27,899 bases of DNA from an uncultured Verrucomicrobiota bacterium (GCA_937894935.1 CALAYC010000243.1:1-27899), one strand, 5' to 3'. Positions 1 to 8,017 are shown, counted from the stretch's first letter. Program-made: numbers and translations. The notes: a model not told the origin generated them from the letters alone.

Positions 1-266
1 TCAAGGAACAGCGTCGCGCGTTCCAGCGTGTCACAGAGGAAATGCGACTTTGTGCCCTGGTTGAGTTCGTTGGGTGAGGTGAAGGGCCGGACGAGCGTTT
101 TCGGGCGCGGCTTTTTCTCGTCGGGATTCTCGAACAGCGGGATTGGGCCGCCGGCGAGTTTGCCGTGCTGGTTCAGCGGAATCTGCCAGCGCACGGCCAC
201 GGATTCAAAATCCGCGTCGCCGAGGTTCAGGCGTTCGGCGTAGGCGATGAGGGCTTGGAGCATCAT
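1..266 (-). CDS. cas8c: Cas8c (Csd1), type I-C Cascade large subunit, N-terminal part only
   Basis: The minus strand from 266 is open to the window edge (88 codons). It begins MMLQALIAYAERLNLG, followed by a segment with VRWQIPLNQHGKLAGG and KSHFLCDTLERA, which matches the usual opening of Csd1/Cas8c proteins (MILQAL..YYERL, then a strand-rich start). Cas8c is the large subunit of the type I-C surveillance complex and helps recognise the PAM and hold target DNA. Met codons at 266 and 263 are equally possible starts. The gene follows cas5c in the same direction after a 103-base gap, the normal cas3-cas5-cas8c order; cas7, cas4, cas1 and cas2 would be expected further left, outside the window. 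The assignment rests on about 88 residues plus context. Confidence 0.85.
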   Translation of the reverse strand, partial: MMLQALIAYAERLNLGDADFESVAVRWQIPLNQHGKLAGGPIPLFENPDEKKPRPKTLVRPFTSPNELNQGTKSHFLCDTLERATLFL

Positions 267-291
267 GGGCGGGTTTCCTTTCGTGAGTGGC

Positions 292-350
292 AGCCGACGT
301 AAGCCGGCTCTGGCTGAATTCGGGGAAGTTTGAGCGGACTCACGTCCGCT
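292..350. repeat. Two REP-like hairpins between cas5c and cas8c
   Basis: The 103-base gap between cas5c and cas8c holds two short palindromes of the same size. The second (333-350) is perfect: AGCGGAC, loop TCAC, GTCCGCT. The first (292-309), AGCCGAC, loop GTAA, GCCGGCT, has one mismatch. Paired 18-base hairpins of similar design look like a repetitive extragenic palindrome element rather than a terminator, because no T run follows on either strand. They lie inside the transcribed cas operon, so in mRNA they would fold between the two cistrons. That related copies occur elsewhere in the genome is inferred, not seen here. Confidence 0.5.
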
Positions 351-369
351 GCTACAGGTGAATTGACGT

Positions 370-1125
370 TCATGCCGCACCTCCGTTGGCGGTTTGAGAT
401 GGCAGATTTGAGATTTCAGAGGGGAACTGACGGCGCACTTCGGCCCAGTCGGGCACGTTGACCACGCCGTCTTTGAGTTTGGCCGGGAAGAACGTGATGC
501 GCGGGGCGGGCTTTTCCACCTTGCCGGGCGGCTGGTCCTTGGCGACGTCGAGATCGAACACGTCGTAGAGCATGAGTCCGAGGTCGGTGTCGGGGTTCAG
601 ACCGGGGGTGACGCGCATGGCGGATTCGTCGGCCAGCTCGAAGTGCGCGGGGAATTCGCGGCAGCCAAAGCAGGGTTGGGCGAAGCACTGGCCCTTTTCC
701 GCGCGGCGCTGGAACATGGCGAGGTATTTCACCAGTGAATCGTCACCGTGATCTTCATCATTTGCGGGAACGCGGCGGGGCAAACCAGCCAACGGTGTGA
801 GATGGAGGCTGGCTTCAATGACGTATTCCACATCGCGCAAGGCGAGAGTGTTCCTCTGAGTCCGGTCTTCGTCTGCTAGAAGGGGTTCTGGTTTGCGCGG
901 TGAGAGGCGGGATTTTACTTCGTTGCGTCGGAAGGCAAGAAAGCGAATGGGTTTTTTCACCGCGATGCGGCGGATGTGCCAGCGGAATTGCGGTTTGTAG
1001 AGAATGGATTCCAGAAGGCCGCGCGCGGCGCTGGGCGTGATGACGGCGTAGCTCACGCGCTCCACTTTCATTTCGGGTCGAGTGAAACAGGCGAGTTCGC
1101 CCCAGGTTTTTAGGTGAATGGTCAT
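370..1125 (-). CDS. cas5c: Cas5c (Cas5d), type I-C crRNA-processing endoribonuclease
   Basis: The 251-residue protein begins MTIHLKTWGELACFTRPEM, then VSYAVITPSAARGLLESI, the hallmark N-terminus of the Cas5c/Cas5d family. The middle holds the family motifs RDVEYVIEAS and KGQCFAQPCFGCREFP. In type I-C systems, which lack Cas6, this protein cuts the pre-crRNA and stays on the 5' handle of the crRNA in Cascade. The frame is open further upstream to 1401, but ATG 1125 is chosen because homology starts exactly there and the preceding gene ends at 1137, leaving an 11-base gap. The last 15 or so residues (SEISNLPSQTANGGAA) are encoded by a stretch with two TTTGAGAT-type repeats and look like a non-conserved tail. 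No good Shine-Dalgarno precedes the start, so coupling to the upstream gene is likely. Confidence 0.93.
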   Translation of the reverse strand: MTIHLKTWGELACFTRPEMKVERVSYAVITPSAARGLLESILYKPQFRWHIRRIAVKKPIRFLAFRRNEVKSRLSPRKPEPLLADEDRTQRNTLALRDVEYVIEASLHLTPLAGLPRRVPANDEDHGDDSLVKYLAMFQRRAEKGQCFAQPCFGCREFPAHFELADESAMRVTPGLNPDTDLGLMLYDVFDLDVAKDQPPGKVEKPAPRITFFPAKLKDGVVNVPDWAEVRRQFPSEISNLPSQTANGGAA

Positions 1126-1136
1126 AGATGATTCGC

Positions 1137-1640
1137 TTAGTTTCTTTGCAATGCGTAAGCAAACACATGGTCTGCGTGCGGCGATGTCTCGCCTTGGTGT
1201 TCTTGTGCAATACCAAGTTCGAGTAATTGCCGAACTGCAACTCTGGCATCGCGAGGAGAGACAGCGTGAAAGTCCATCCAAGCACAGGTTGGATGGGGTA
1301 ATTCCATATCGTCCCAAGGATGGATTCGCGGTCGTAAGCGAATACCGACAAACCAACAATCGGCTTTGGGCGTGTTTGAACGAATGTGCCGAGTCAGCCA
1401 CTGGACAATTTCGTCAGACTTGAACATTTTACCTACAGAAAGCATTTCAAGGGCGACACTAGTCCTGTGGCCGAGATTGTCAATGGATTTCTGAAACAGT
1501 TTTTGATGAAATTCACTGTGATCGCCGGATTCGGCGCGGATTGAAATCTTGAGATGCTTGCTGTGAATGATGCTGTGAATGGCCGACCGGGTAAAAACCT
1601 GGTCGGCCTGTTCAATGAATTGGGGCTGTTTGACTACCAT
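1137..1640 (-). CDS. Unrecognised 167-residue protein inside the type I-C cas operon
   Basis: I do not recognise this gene. It is co-directional with its neighbours. Its ATG (1638-1640) overlaps the cas3 stop codon (1634-1636) and its TAA lies 11 bases before the cas5c ATG, so it is embedded in the operon and probably translationally coupled to cas3. Canonical type I-C operons run cas3-cas5-cas8c-cas7-cas4-cas1-cas2 with nothing between cas3 and cas5. The protein starts MVVKQPQFIEQADQVFTRSA. Residues about 62-82 (TSVALEMLSVGKMFKSDEIV) and 125-160 (DARVAVRQLLELGIAQEHQ, then a strand-like HVFAYAL) have a helix-helix-hairpin rhythm that could be a winged-helix domain; this is weak inference. There is no signal peptide, membrane helix or obvious nuclease motif. 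The frame is also open upstream into cas3, but that part is a shadow of cas3. It could be a Cas accessory, a regulator or an anti-plasmid/abortive component. Confidence 0.72.
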   Translation of the reverse strand: MVVKQPQFIEQADQVFTRSAIHSIIHSKHLKISIRAESGDHSEFHQKLFQKSIDNLGHRTSVALEMLSVGKMFKSDEIVQWLTRHIRSNTPKADCWFVGIRLRPRIHPWDDMELPHPTCAWMDFHAVSPRDARVAVRQLLELGIAQEHQGETSPHADHVFAYALQRN

Positions 1641-3916
1641 ATCATGTTCTCCAGATGCCCGATTCCCAAGTCGTCGTCGTAGTCGGAATTCCAAACCCAG
1701 AAGTTCCAATCTTCCGCAGGTTGATAGAGGTAGCCTTTTGCCTGGGCGTCGAAGAATTCGCTTTGATACAGGTTGACGCTGTAGCGTTGGGCTTCGCGAC
1801 ATTCGGCAGCGGTCAGGTGTTTTTCTTTTTCGAGTTTCTCCGCAAGATCTGCTCCGCGTTTCCATTTCACGAGCACTGCCCGAGTTTCGTTGCCGACCAA
1901 CTGACATTCTTTGGCGGCTTTCGGAAAATTGAATTCCTCGCTTGCGGCAAACACGGGGTCATTTTTGGCCGATTCCGGGCCAAGCAGGCCGTAAAGTTCG
2001 GCAAAATACTCGGCATAGAAGGAAGGTTCGTGAATTCTTGACTGAGCTTCCTCAAAGCGTGCGAGGAAGCTTTCCGTAATCTTCATCACCTGTTCGTATC
2101 TGGATGGCAGTTTGCTGCCGTCGCTGGGGCGGAATACAATCACCGGGCATGGCTTAGTGTGGCGACCTTCGCGATTGCAGCGGCCGGCGGTTTGAATAAT
2201 AGAATCCAGCGGGCCGAGTGCGCGATAGGCGATGGGAAAATCCACGTCCACACCTGCTTCGATCAATTGCGTGGAAACGAGACGGCAGGGCTCATTGTGT
2301 TGCGGGTCGAGTCGTCGTCGAATTTCAGCCAGCTTTTCCTGTCGATGCGCGGGGCACATTCGCGCGGAAAGATGGAAACATGCCGAAGAGTCGTCCGCCT
2401 GTACCAGTTTGAACAATTCGCGGGCGTCTTTTGTTGTGTTGACGACACAAAGGGATTGCCGCGCTTGGGTGAGTTTGTCGGCAAGTTCGGACCATGCGAC
2501 AGCCTCCTGTGGTCTGGGGAGGAGAATACTTGTTCGGCGCAATGTTTCGGCCATTGCGCTTGGATTTGAAGAAATCTCGGTCGGAATCCAACTATAAGGC
2601 AACGCTTTGCCAGCTGATGCAAATGCGGGCTGGGTGGCAGTCATGAAAACCGCTGTGACACCGTAATCGCGCACGAGCAGACTCACACCGGAAAGCAGTG
2701 AGGGAACAAGGCGCGTGGGAAGCGTTTGCACTTCGTCGAACAAGATGACCGAGCGGCCGATGTTATGTAGCTTGCGACAGTCAGAGGGGCGGTTGCTGAA
2801 CAAGCTCTCGAAAAACTGGACATTGGTCGTGACGACCAACGGCGATGCCCAGTTCTCCGCAGCGAGTCGCGCGCGGCGCAGGCGTTCTTCTTCGGCATCG
2901 CGACCGAAATCTTCCTTTCGTTCGCGCGGAGCGACAGCACTGTGGTGTTCGAGCACGTAGTCCGGTCCGAATTCTGACTCGAACAACTCACGATAAACCC
3001 GGGAGGTTTGCTCGATGATGCTGGTGAAGGGAATAACCACGATGATACGGCGAAAGCGCCGCGGATCGTTTGGCGCGAGCCGGGCGTTGTGTTCGGTAAT
3101 ATGTCGCAACGCAAACGCGAGTGATGAAAGGGTCTTTCCGCTTCCCGTCGGGGCTGTCAGAGTGAAAAGCCGAGGCGATTTTGAAGCCGCGTTCAAACAG
3201 TCGTTAAGGAGTCGCTTCCGCAACGCATTGACTGGACCGTCCGCTGGTTTGGAACTCAGGTTTTGGCGCAGGATTTCCAATGCGCGTTCTGGTTGAAGAT
3301 CTGGAACAATCCTCTGAGTGGTCTGGCTTGGATCGAAATGCTCCTCAGTGTCGAGGAAATCGGCGTCCACCAGGCAACTGAAAAGCATTCGAGTACGTAG
3401 GGCTTCCTCGAACCGATTTTCTTTGGGAATAGGACGCGGAGAAAATTCGGGAAAGTTCAATCCGTTGGCTTTAAACCGATCAAGCAATGCGGAGGCATCT
3501 TCAGGACATTGACCAGTCAACTCCAATCGTCGGGTCGGATTGGCAAAGTTAGCGACGGTTGTTTTTAGCGGAATTCCCAATTCCGCGTCATGCAGGGCCG
3601 GAATTCCGGTATGATGCCCATCGGCGGCAAATGCCACGGCCCATGCCTTCAACCCTGCCGCGTACGCTGTGCCAGCCGCCCAGTGGTTGATATTCCGAAT
3701 AGTGGGATCCTGAAGTCGCTGCTGAAATCGTTTAGCATACTTTCCCAAATCGTGCAGCAGACCTGTGAGTTCCGCTTCGGCAGCCAGGCCGAGTGGCGCT
3801 CCAAAGCGTTTTGCCAACCTTGCGACATTGCGAAGATGAACAGACAGCAATTGCCAATACTTTTCTGGCAAACGATTGCCATCGTCATCTTCAGCGGTGT
3901 GTGCGTAATACATCAT
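1634..3916 (-). CDS. cas3: Cas3, HD nuclease-helicase of the type I-C CRISPR system
   Basis: This 760-residue protein has the full Cas3 layout. An N-terminal HD nuclease domain carries H27, HD at 55-56 (LLHDLGKYAKRFQ) and HH at 101-102. The superfamily 2 helicase has Walker A APTGSGKT (255-262), DEVQ box (394-397), TATQ (426-429), motif V around STQLIEAGVDVDFP (548-561) and motif VI QTAGRCNREGR (575-585). Cas3 is recruited by target-bound Cascade and degrades the displaced DNA strand. All key residues are present, so it appears intact. The start is MMYY at 3916 or one codon later. It is the first gene of the operon, and its stop overlaps the following unknown gene by 7 bases. The operon promoter must lie in 3917 to about 4100, but I cannot point to a convincing one. 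Confidence 0.96.
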   Translation of the reverse strand: MMYYAHTAEDDDGNRLPEKYWQLLSVHLRNVARLAKRFGAPLGLAAEAELTGLLHDLGKYAKRFQQRLQDPTIRNINHWAAGTAYAAGLKAWAVAFAADGHHTGIPALHDAELGIPLKTTVANFANPTRRLELTGQCPEDASALLDRFKANGLNFPEFSPRPIPKENRFEEALRTRMLFSCLVDADFLDTEEHFDPSQTTQRIVPDLQPERALEILRQNLSSKPADGPVNALRKRLLNDCLNAASKSPRLFTLTAPTGSGKTLSSLAFALRHITEHNARLAPNDPRRFRRIIVVIPFTSIIEQTSRVYRELFESEFGPDYVLEHHSAVAPRERKEDFGRDAEEERLRRARLAAENWASPLVVTTNVQFFESLFSNRPSDCRKLHNIGRSVILFDEVQTLPTRLVPSLLSGVSLLVRDYGVTAVFMTATQPAFASAGKALPYSWIPTEISSNPSAMAETLRRTSILLPRPQEAVAWSELADKLTQARQSLCVVNTTKDARELFKLVQADDSSACFHLSARMCPAHRQEKLAEIRRRLDPQHNEPCRLVSTQLIEAGVDVDFPIAYRALGPLDSIIQTAGRCNREGRHTKPCPVIVFRPSDGSKLPSRYEQVMKITESFLARFEEAQSRIHEPSFYAEYFAELYGLLGPESAKNDPVFAASEEFNFPKAAKECQLVGNETRAVLVKWKRGADLAEKLEKEKHLTAAECREAQRYSVNLYQSEFFDAQAKGYLYQPAEDWNFWVWNSDYDDDLGIGHLENMIW

Positions 3917-4091
3917 TGGGCTGTTGTTTTTCAGTTACAGCACGGATTCAAAGATTCCTTTCACGGCGCTGAATGTGGGAGCGACATACGAGATGGGGGA
4001 TGAGTCGGTGTCGGGTCGAGTCCACATTGCCGTCGGGCCGGAGATTTCGAGTTGGATCGGATATGCTTTCATTGAACGTTTCTTTATTTAA
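3912..4091 (+). pseudogene. Possible gene remnant beside the cas operon
   Basis: The plus-strand frame ending in TAA at 4089-4091 reads ALNVGATYEMGDESVSGRVH and then IAVGPEISSWIGYAFIERFF, which looks like a genuine protein C-terminus rather than random translation. It has no ATG start near its 5' end; a stop lies just upstream and the frame runs into the start of cas3 on the other strand. One reading is the tail of a gene truncated when the cas locus arrived. The other is chance. The evidence is only the look of about 55 residues. Confidence 0.2.
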
Positions 4092-4432
4092 CCCGGAGTG
4101 CCATGGGAGACTTTTGTTTCGTATCCGGCTTGCATCTGAGGAACAAGCCAGAGTTGTTAAAGTTGTTCACATTCGGGGGGCAGGATGAAGTAACAGGTCG
4201 GTCAAAAACTGTCCTAGGCTTGGAAAAACTGACTGGTCGGATGAGGTACGTTTCGTTTTATCCCGATTGACAAATATTCCTTTTGTGGAACTCGAGAAGT
4301 TTCCAAATGGTGCGACAATTGCCGCGGAGCAACGACGAAATGAGGCGGAGGTAGAACAGAGCTTCAGGCAGCCCAGCCAATAGCATTTGTTGTGGCTGTC
4401 GTGAAAAGTTGCTGTTCAGGCTGGAATAGAGA
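3917..4432. other. Gene-poor interval between cas3 and tRNA-Gly
   Basis: This 516-base stretch contains no complete gene that I can support. It must hold the promoter for the minus-strand cas operon, but no clean -35/-10 pair stands out near 3930-4000. A TTGACA occurs at about 4268 on the plus strand without a matching -10. No CRISPR repeats, leader or array is present. The only coding-like segment is the possible remnant at 3912-4091. Confidence 0.6.
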
Positions 4433-4508
4433 TGGAGCGAGCGAAGGGATTCGAACCCTCGACGTTCACCTTGGCAAGGTGATGCTCTACCAACTGAGCT
4501 ACGCTCGC
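4433..4508 (-). tRNA. tRNA-Gly (anticodon GCC), CCA encoded
   Basis: The minus strand from 4508 folds as a standard cloverleaf. The acceptor arm GCGAGCG pairs with CGCTCGC. The D arm begins GCTCAGTTGG, the anticodon stem TCACC/GGTGA encloses the loop TTGCCAA with anticodon GCC (Gly), and the T arm is GAGGG-TTCGAAT-CCCTT. The discriminator is T, as is usual for bacterial tRNA-Gly, and the terminal CCA is encoded (4433-4435). It sits at the edge of the interval next to the cas operon. tRNA genes are common integration targets, but no direct repeat of its 3' end was noticed nearby. Confidence 0.97.
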
Positions 4509-4690
4509 TTCCAAAAAGAGCGTCGGCAGCTTACGAAGCCAGCCCGGAAACGCAAGTCTGTTTTCGTCCTGTATAAGAAAGAGCGGGACACCGTGACGTC
4601 CAATGGCGCTCTGACGAGGTTCTGTTACCCATCGAACTGACTGTGCGGGAAAGTGTTTCCGCTTCGGGCGCGCGTTGGTAACGTCGGCGC

Positions 4691-6004
4691 ATGAGCCGAG
4701 TCATTTTTGAGGTCGGAATTATCCTGTTGCTGCTGTTGGCCAACGGGGTGTTTGCGATGGCGGAAATCGCCATCGTTTCGGTGCGTAAATCACGTTTGCG
4801 ACGCATGGCTGATCTCGGCAACAGCAGCGCGCGCATTGCGTTGGAACTTGCCGAAGCGCCGAATCGTTTTCTCTCCACGGTGCAAATCGGCATCACGCTG
4901 GTCGGAATTTTTGCCGGTGCTTACGGCGGGGCGACATTGGCGGATAAACTCGCCGGGCCGCTGGGGCAAATCGAATTTATCGCTCCGCATGCGCATAAAG
5001 TGGCGTTTGCTATCGTCGTGGTGATTATCACGTATTTTTCATTGGTCCTCGGCGAGTTGGTGCCCAAGCGCGTGGGTTTGAGTAAACCGGAGAATATCGC
5101 GGTCGTCGTGGCGCGCCCGATGAACTGGCTGGCGACCATTGCTGCGCCGGTGGTGAATTTTCTGAGCGCTTCCACGGACGCGCTGTTGCGATTGCTTGGA
5201 TTCAAGGCGGAGAAAGAAGTAACGGTCTCTGAGGATGAGGTGCGCATTATGATGCAGGAAGGCGTGCGCGCCGGTGCGTTCAACAAAATTGAGAGCCACA
5301 TTGTTCACAGTGCGCTGGATCTCGATCAATTGCCCGTTCGACAGATTATGACGCCGCGTGCGAAGGTCATCTGGCTGAATCGCGACGATCAACACGAACA
5401 GATCTGGCACAAGATCGTGGTGAGTAATCACACGCACTTTCCGGTTTATGAAGGGAATCGCGATCGCGTCGTCGGCGTGGTTTCGATTAAGGCGATCTAT
5501 GCGAATCTTGCGGCAGGTGTGGCGGTTAATCTTAAAGATTTAATGGTGCCGCCGCTGATTGTGCCCGAATCGCAAACCGTGGTGCAATTGGTCGAAACCT
5601 TCAAACAGTCCGGCAAACACATAGCGCTCGTCACGGATGAATTTGGCGGAATCGTCGGTCTGGTCACGCTTAACGACGTAATGGAAGCGATTGTCGGCGA
5701 GTTTCCGTCGCAGGACCAACGCGCCAAACCGGCGGCGCAAAAACGACCGGACGGTTCGTGTCTCATTGATGCGATGCTGGATTTGGAAGCAGTGGAACGC
5801 GCGTTGCCCGGTTTCAAATTCGGCGCGAAGTCACATTCTGAGTTTCAAACACTGGCGGGTTTTGTGGTGAAACAATTCGGTCGCGTGCCGCGCGAAGGGG
5901 AGTCGTTCGAAGCGCAGGGTTACACGTTTGAGGTGTTGGACATGGACATGCATCGTGTGGACAAAGTGTTGGTGCTGCCGCCAAAGAAGGCGAACCAGTC
6001 GTAA
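4691..6004 (+). CDS. CNNM/CorC (HlyC) family membrane protein with CBS pair
   Basis: This 437-residue protein has the three-part CNNM/CorC layout. An N-terminal DUF21 membrane domain (about 1-190) has helices at 5-25 (FEVGIILLLLLANGVFAMAE), 60-80, 103-125 and 135-160 and the family signature SLVLGELVPKRVGL. A CBS pair follows (about 215-335, with MTPRAKVIWL, FPVYEGNRDRVVGVVS and LVTDEFGGIVGLVTLNDVME). The C-terminal CorC_HlyC domain (about 355-430) ends near VLPP. Such proteins are inner-membrane transporters or regulators linked to Mg2+/Co2+ efflux; older hemolysin names should not be read literally. The first ATG is used because the hydrophobic start fits. There is no clear ribosome-binding site: a TAnnnT hexamer (4679-4684) ends 6 bases before the ATG, suggesting a very short leader. 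It stands alone, 56 bases before dusB. Confidence 0.92.
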   Translation: MSRVIFEVGIILLLLLANGVFAMAEIAIVSVRKSRLRRMADLGNSSARIALELAEAPNRFLSTVQIGITLVGIFAGAYGGATLADKLAGPLGQIEFIAPHAHKVAFAIVVVIITYFSLVLGELVPKRVGLSKPENIAVVVARPMNWLATIAAPVVNFLSASTDALLRLLGFKAEKEVTVSEDEVRIMMQEGVRAGAFNKIESHIVHSALDLDQLPVRQIMTPRAKVIWLNRDDQHEQIWHKIVVSNHTHFPVYEGNRDRVVGVVSIKAIYANLAAGVAVNLKDLMVPPLIVPESQTVVQLVETFKQSGKHIALVTDEFGGIVGLVTLNDVMEAIVGEFPSQDQRAKPAAQKRPDGSCLIDAMLDLEAVERALPGFKFGAKSHSEFQTLAGFVVKQFGRVPREGESFEAQGYTFEVLDMDMHRVDKVLVLPPKKANQS

Positions 6005-6060
6005 GACGTCCTGAAGGCGAGGCTGGTTTCGCGACTTCAATCCGCTACACTGAAGCACTG

Positions 6061-7164
6061 ATGCGTTTGGGTTCGCTGACATTGTCTTCAAATCTGTTTC
6101 TCTCGCCGCTGGCGGGTTACACGAATCTGCCGTTCCGGCTCGTGGTGCGCGAAGTCGGCGGTGTCGGCCTATGTACGACGGACCTCGTCAATGCGCGGTC
6201 GCTGCTCGAGAAACGCGAGAAGGCGCTGAAGCTCATCGAAACCAACGCCGATGATTCGCCGTTGGCGGTGCAATTGTTCGGTAGTGTGCCGGAGGAAATG
6301 CGTGATGCCGCGCAAATCGTCGCAGCGCATGGCGCGGCTTCCGTGGATATCAACATGGGCTGCCCCGTGAGAAAGGTCGTCAAGATCGGTGGCGGCTCGG
6401 CGATGATGACGGAGTTGAACAAAACGGCGGCGTTGGTTCGCGGGATGGTGGACGCGGTGAAAATTCCCGTGACTGCAAAAATGCGGCTCGGTTGGGACGA
6501 TGACAATTTGACTGCGCCGGATTTAGCGCGCGCGTTGGAGGACGCGGGCGTAGCGGCGATTTTTATTCACGGTCGCACGCGCGAACAAGGTTTCGGCGGC
6601 ACGGTGAATCTCGCGGGAATCCGCAAAGTAGTGGAAGCAGTGAAGACGATTCCGGTCATCGGCAATGGCGATGTTATCACGCCACAGGCCGCGAAAAGGA
6701 TGTTCGACGAAACAGGTTGCGCGGGTGTGAGCATCGGTCGAGGCGCGTTTTACAATCCGTGGATTTTTCAACATACGAATCATTTTATCGCGACGGGAAC
6801 GCTGCTGCGTGAGCCGACGTTTGAGGAACGCGTGCGGGTGATGTGTCGGCATCTCGACCTGATGGTGGAAGTGTTCGGGGAGGAGCTCGGTTGTCGGATG
6901 TTTCGCAAAGTCGCGCCGTGGTACGCGAAGCGATTCGGGCCGGCGAATGAGTTCAACAAGAAGGTTGTGTTGGTATCAACACGCGCGCAGTTTCACGAAA
7001 TTCTGGAAAACTACATTCGCTGGCGGCAGCAGTTTCTCGACGAGAATGGCGAGTTATTGCCGCGCTTCAAACTTGCGCCGATGGTGGCGTCATTCATGCG
7101 CGAGCCGGATTCAACTACGCGCCCGCAGATTCCCGTGCCGAAAGGCCCGGTGGAAGTGTGGTGA
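6061..7164 (+). CDS. dusB: tRNA-dihydrouridine synthase (DusB-like)
   Basis: This flavoenzyme reduces uridines in the tRNA D-loop using FMN and NADPH. The 367-residue protein shows the Dus TIM barrel: N-terminal LSPLAGYTNLPFR, then NMGCPVRKV with the catalytic acid Cys101, the FMN-binding TAKMRLGW (Lys140), FIHGRTREQGF (His170), IGNGDVITPQAAKRM and GVSIGRGAFYNPWIF. The conserved helical recognition domain follows from about 250. Cys-Pro followed by a Gly-Gly-Ser stretch fits DusB better than DusA or DusC, but the subgroup call is inference. Start ATG 6061 gives the expected short lead to the barrel. A TACACT hexamer lies 9 bases upstream without a convincing -35. Confidence 0.94.
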   Translation: MRLGSLTLSSNLFLSPLAGYTNLPFRLVVREVGGVGLCTTDLVNARSLLEKREKALKLIETNADDSPLAVQLFGSVPEEMRDAAQIVAAHGAASVDINMGCPVRKVVKIGGGSAMMTELNKTAALVRGMVDAVKIPVTAKMRLGWDDDNLTAPDLARALEDAGVAAIFIHGRTREQGFGGTVNLAGIRKVVEAVKTIPVIGNGDVITPQAAKRMFDETGCAGVSIGRGAFYNPWIFQHTNHFIATGTLLREPTFEERVRVMCRHLDLMVEVFGEELGCRMFRKVAPWYAKRFGPANEFNKKVVLVSTRAQFHEILENYIRWRQQFLDENGELLPRFKLAPMVASFMREPDSTTRPQIPVPKGPVEVW

Positions 7165-7206
7165 AAAGCGCCAAATTCTAAGCTCCAACATTCAGCGAAG
7201 CATCAA

Positions 7207-7261
7207 GTTTCAGGTTCTCAAAACTGAAACGCGCGGCTTTGAGATTTGGAATTTGAGATTT
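7207..7261. repeat. Intergenic hairpin and paired TTTGAGATTT repeats
   Basis: Between convergent dusB and the kinase pair lies a perfect 7-bp inverted repeat, GTTTCAG (7207-7213) and CTGAAAC (7224-7230), followed by two copies of TTTGAGATTT (7238-7247 and 7252-7261). The same decamer occurs at 407-416, with a partial partner TTTGAGAT at 393-400, at the end of cas5c. The hairpin has no adjacent T run, so I do not call it a terminator. The shared decamer suggests a dispersed AT-rich intergenic repeat. Confidence 0.4.
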
Positions 7262-7288
7262 CTCTGGTGCTTAGAAGTTGGGAGAACT

Positions 7289-8017
7289 TTATTTTCCCAC
7301 CAGCACCGCTTCGATTTTCTTTTGCAACTCTGCGTTCACTTCATCTACGGGCCGATTGCCATCGACGGTGGTGAAGTTGTAAGTGCGTTGTAGTTTGCGG
7401 AAGGCGAGCCGCATCAAGGTTTGATACTCGATGAAGCTGTCGAATAAATCGCGCGACAGGCCGAGATCCATGCCGCTTTCCCAGTAATCGAGCGTTGCGG
7501 TTTTGGCGAGATTGCGCTGCACCAGTTCTGCGGGATCGATCGCGAGATAAAATACCGCATCCGGTTTGAGTGCGATGCCGTAAAGATTTTTCAACCAGGT
7601 GATGTCCATGCCGCGAACCATGTCGCGCGCCATCAACGTGTAAATGTAACGGTCCGCCAGCACAATGAAGCCAGCCTTGAGCGCAGGCAGAATGACATTC
7701 TCCAACTGATCCGCAAAGTCCGTGGCGTAAAACAGACTGAGTGTTGTGCGACTCAGAATGTTTCCGTTTTGTGCGCGTTCAAGTTCTTCGCTCACGAGCG
7801 TAGAGCGCTTGAGGCCGACCTGCACTGTGGCGTGGCCGCGAGTTTCCAACCAATCCACTAACAAGGCGATTTGCGTTGAACGACCCGAGCCGTCTGCGCC
7901 TTCGACGACGATCAGTTTGCCGGCGAGATCGTCGGGCTTGACGCCTGGAATGCCGTCACCGTAAAAACTGCGACTGCTGCGGCTGGGGACAATGAGTTTC
8001 GTCTTAGACCTTTTCAC
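7289..8017 (-). CDS. Thymidylate-kinase-like protein with altered P-loop (second of tandem pair)
   Basis: This 242-residue protein has the thymidylate kinase fold signature: KLIVVEGADGSGRSTQ (P-loop, 39-48), the DRY motif (122-124, VLADRYIYT) and a helical C-terminus. The Walker A lysine is replaced by arginine (Arg46, codon CGT), which in P-loop kinases normally weakens or abolishes phosphotransfer. The start is GTG at 8017, overlapping the stop of the upstream paralogue in a GTGA arrangement, so the two are translated as a coupled pair. An extra N-terminal arm of about 30 residues precedes the P-loop. The motif AR after DRY differs from the usual S/Q residues of bacterial Tmk. It may be a regulatory or catalytically weak partner of its neighbour, or have a different nucleotide substrate. 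This is inferred, not shown. Confidence 0.85.
   Translation of the reverse strand: MKRSKTKLIVPSRSSRSFYGDGIPGVKPDDLAGKLIVVEGADGSGRSTQIALLVDWLETRGHATVQVGLKRSTLVSEELERAQNGNILSRTTLSLFYATDFADQLENVILPALKAGFIVLADRYIYTLMARDMVRGMDITWLKNLYGIALKPDAVFYLAIDPAELVQRNLAKTATLDYWESGMDLGLSRDLFDSFIEYQTLMRLAFRKLQRTYNFTTVDGNRPVDEVNAELQKKIEAVLVGK

Noticed and set aside
815..1351. 178-codon minus-strand frame overlapping cas5c
   Set aside because: It lies within cas5c and the unknown gene in another frame and has no recognisable motif.
1641..1907. Upstream extension of the unknown cas-operon gene to 1907
   Set aside because: This part is fully inside cas3 on the same strand in another frame and is Arg-rich, as expected of a shadow.
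3917..4432. Search for a CRISPR array or leader beside cas3
   Set aside because: No direct repeats of 28-37 bases with spacers were seen; type I-C arrays usually lie beyond cas2, outside the left edge.
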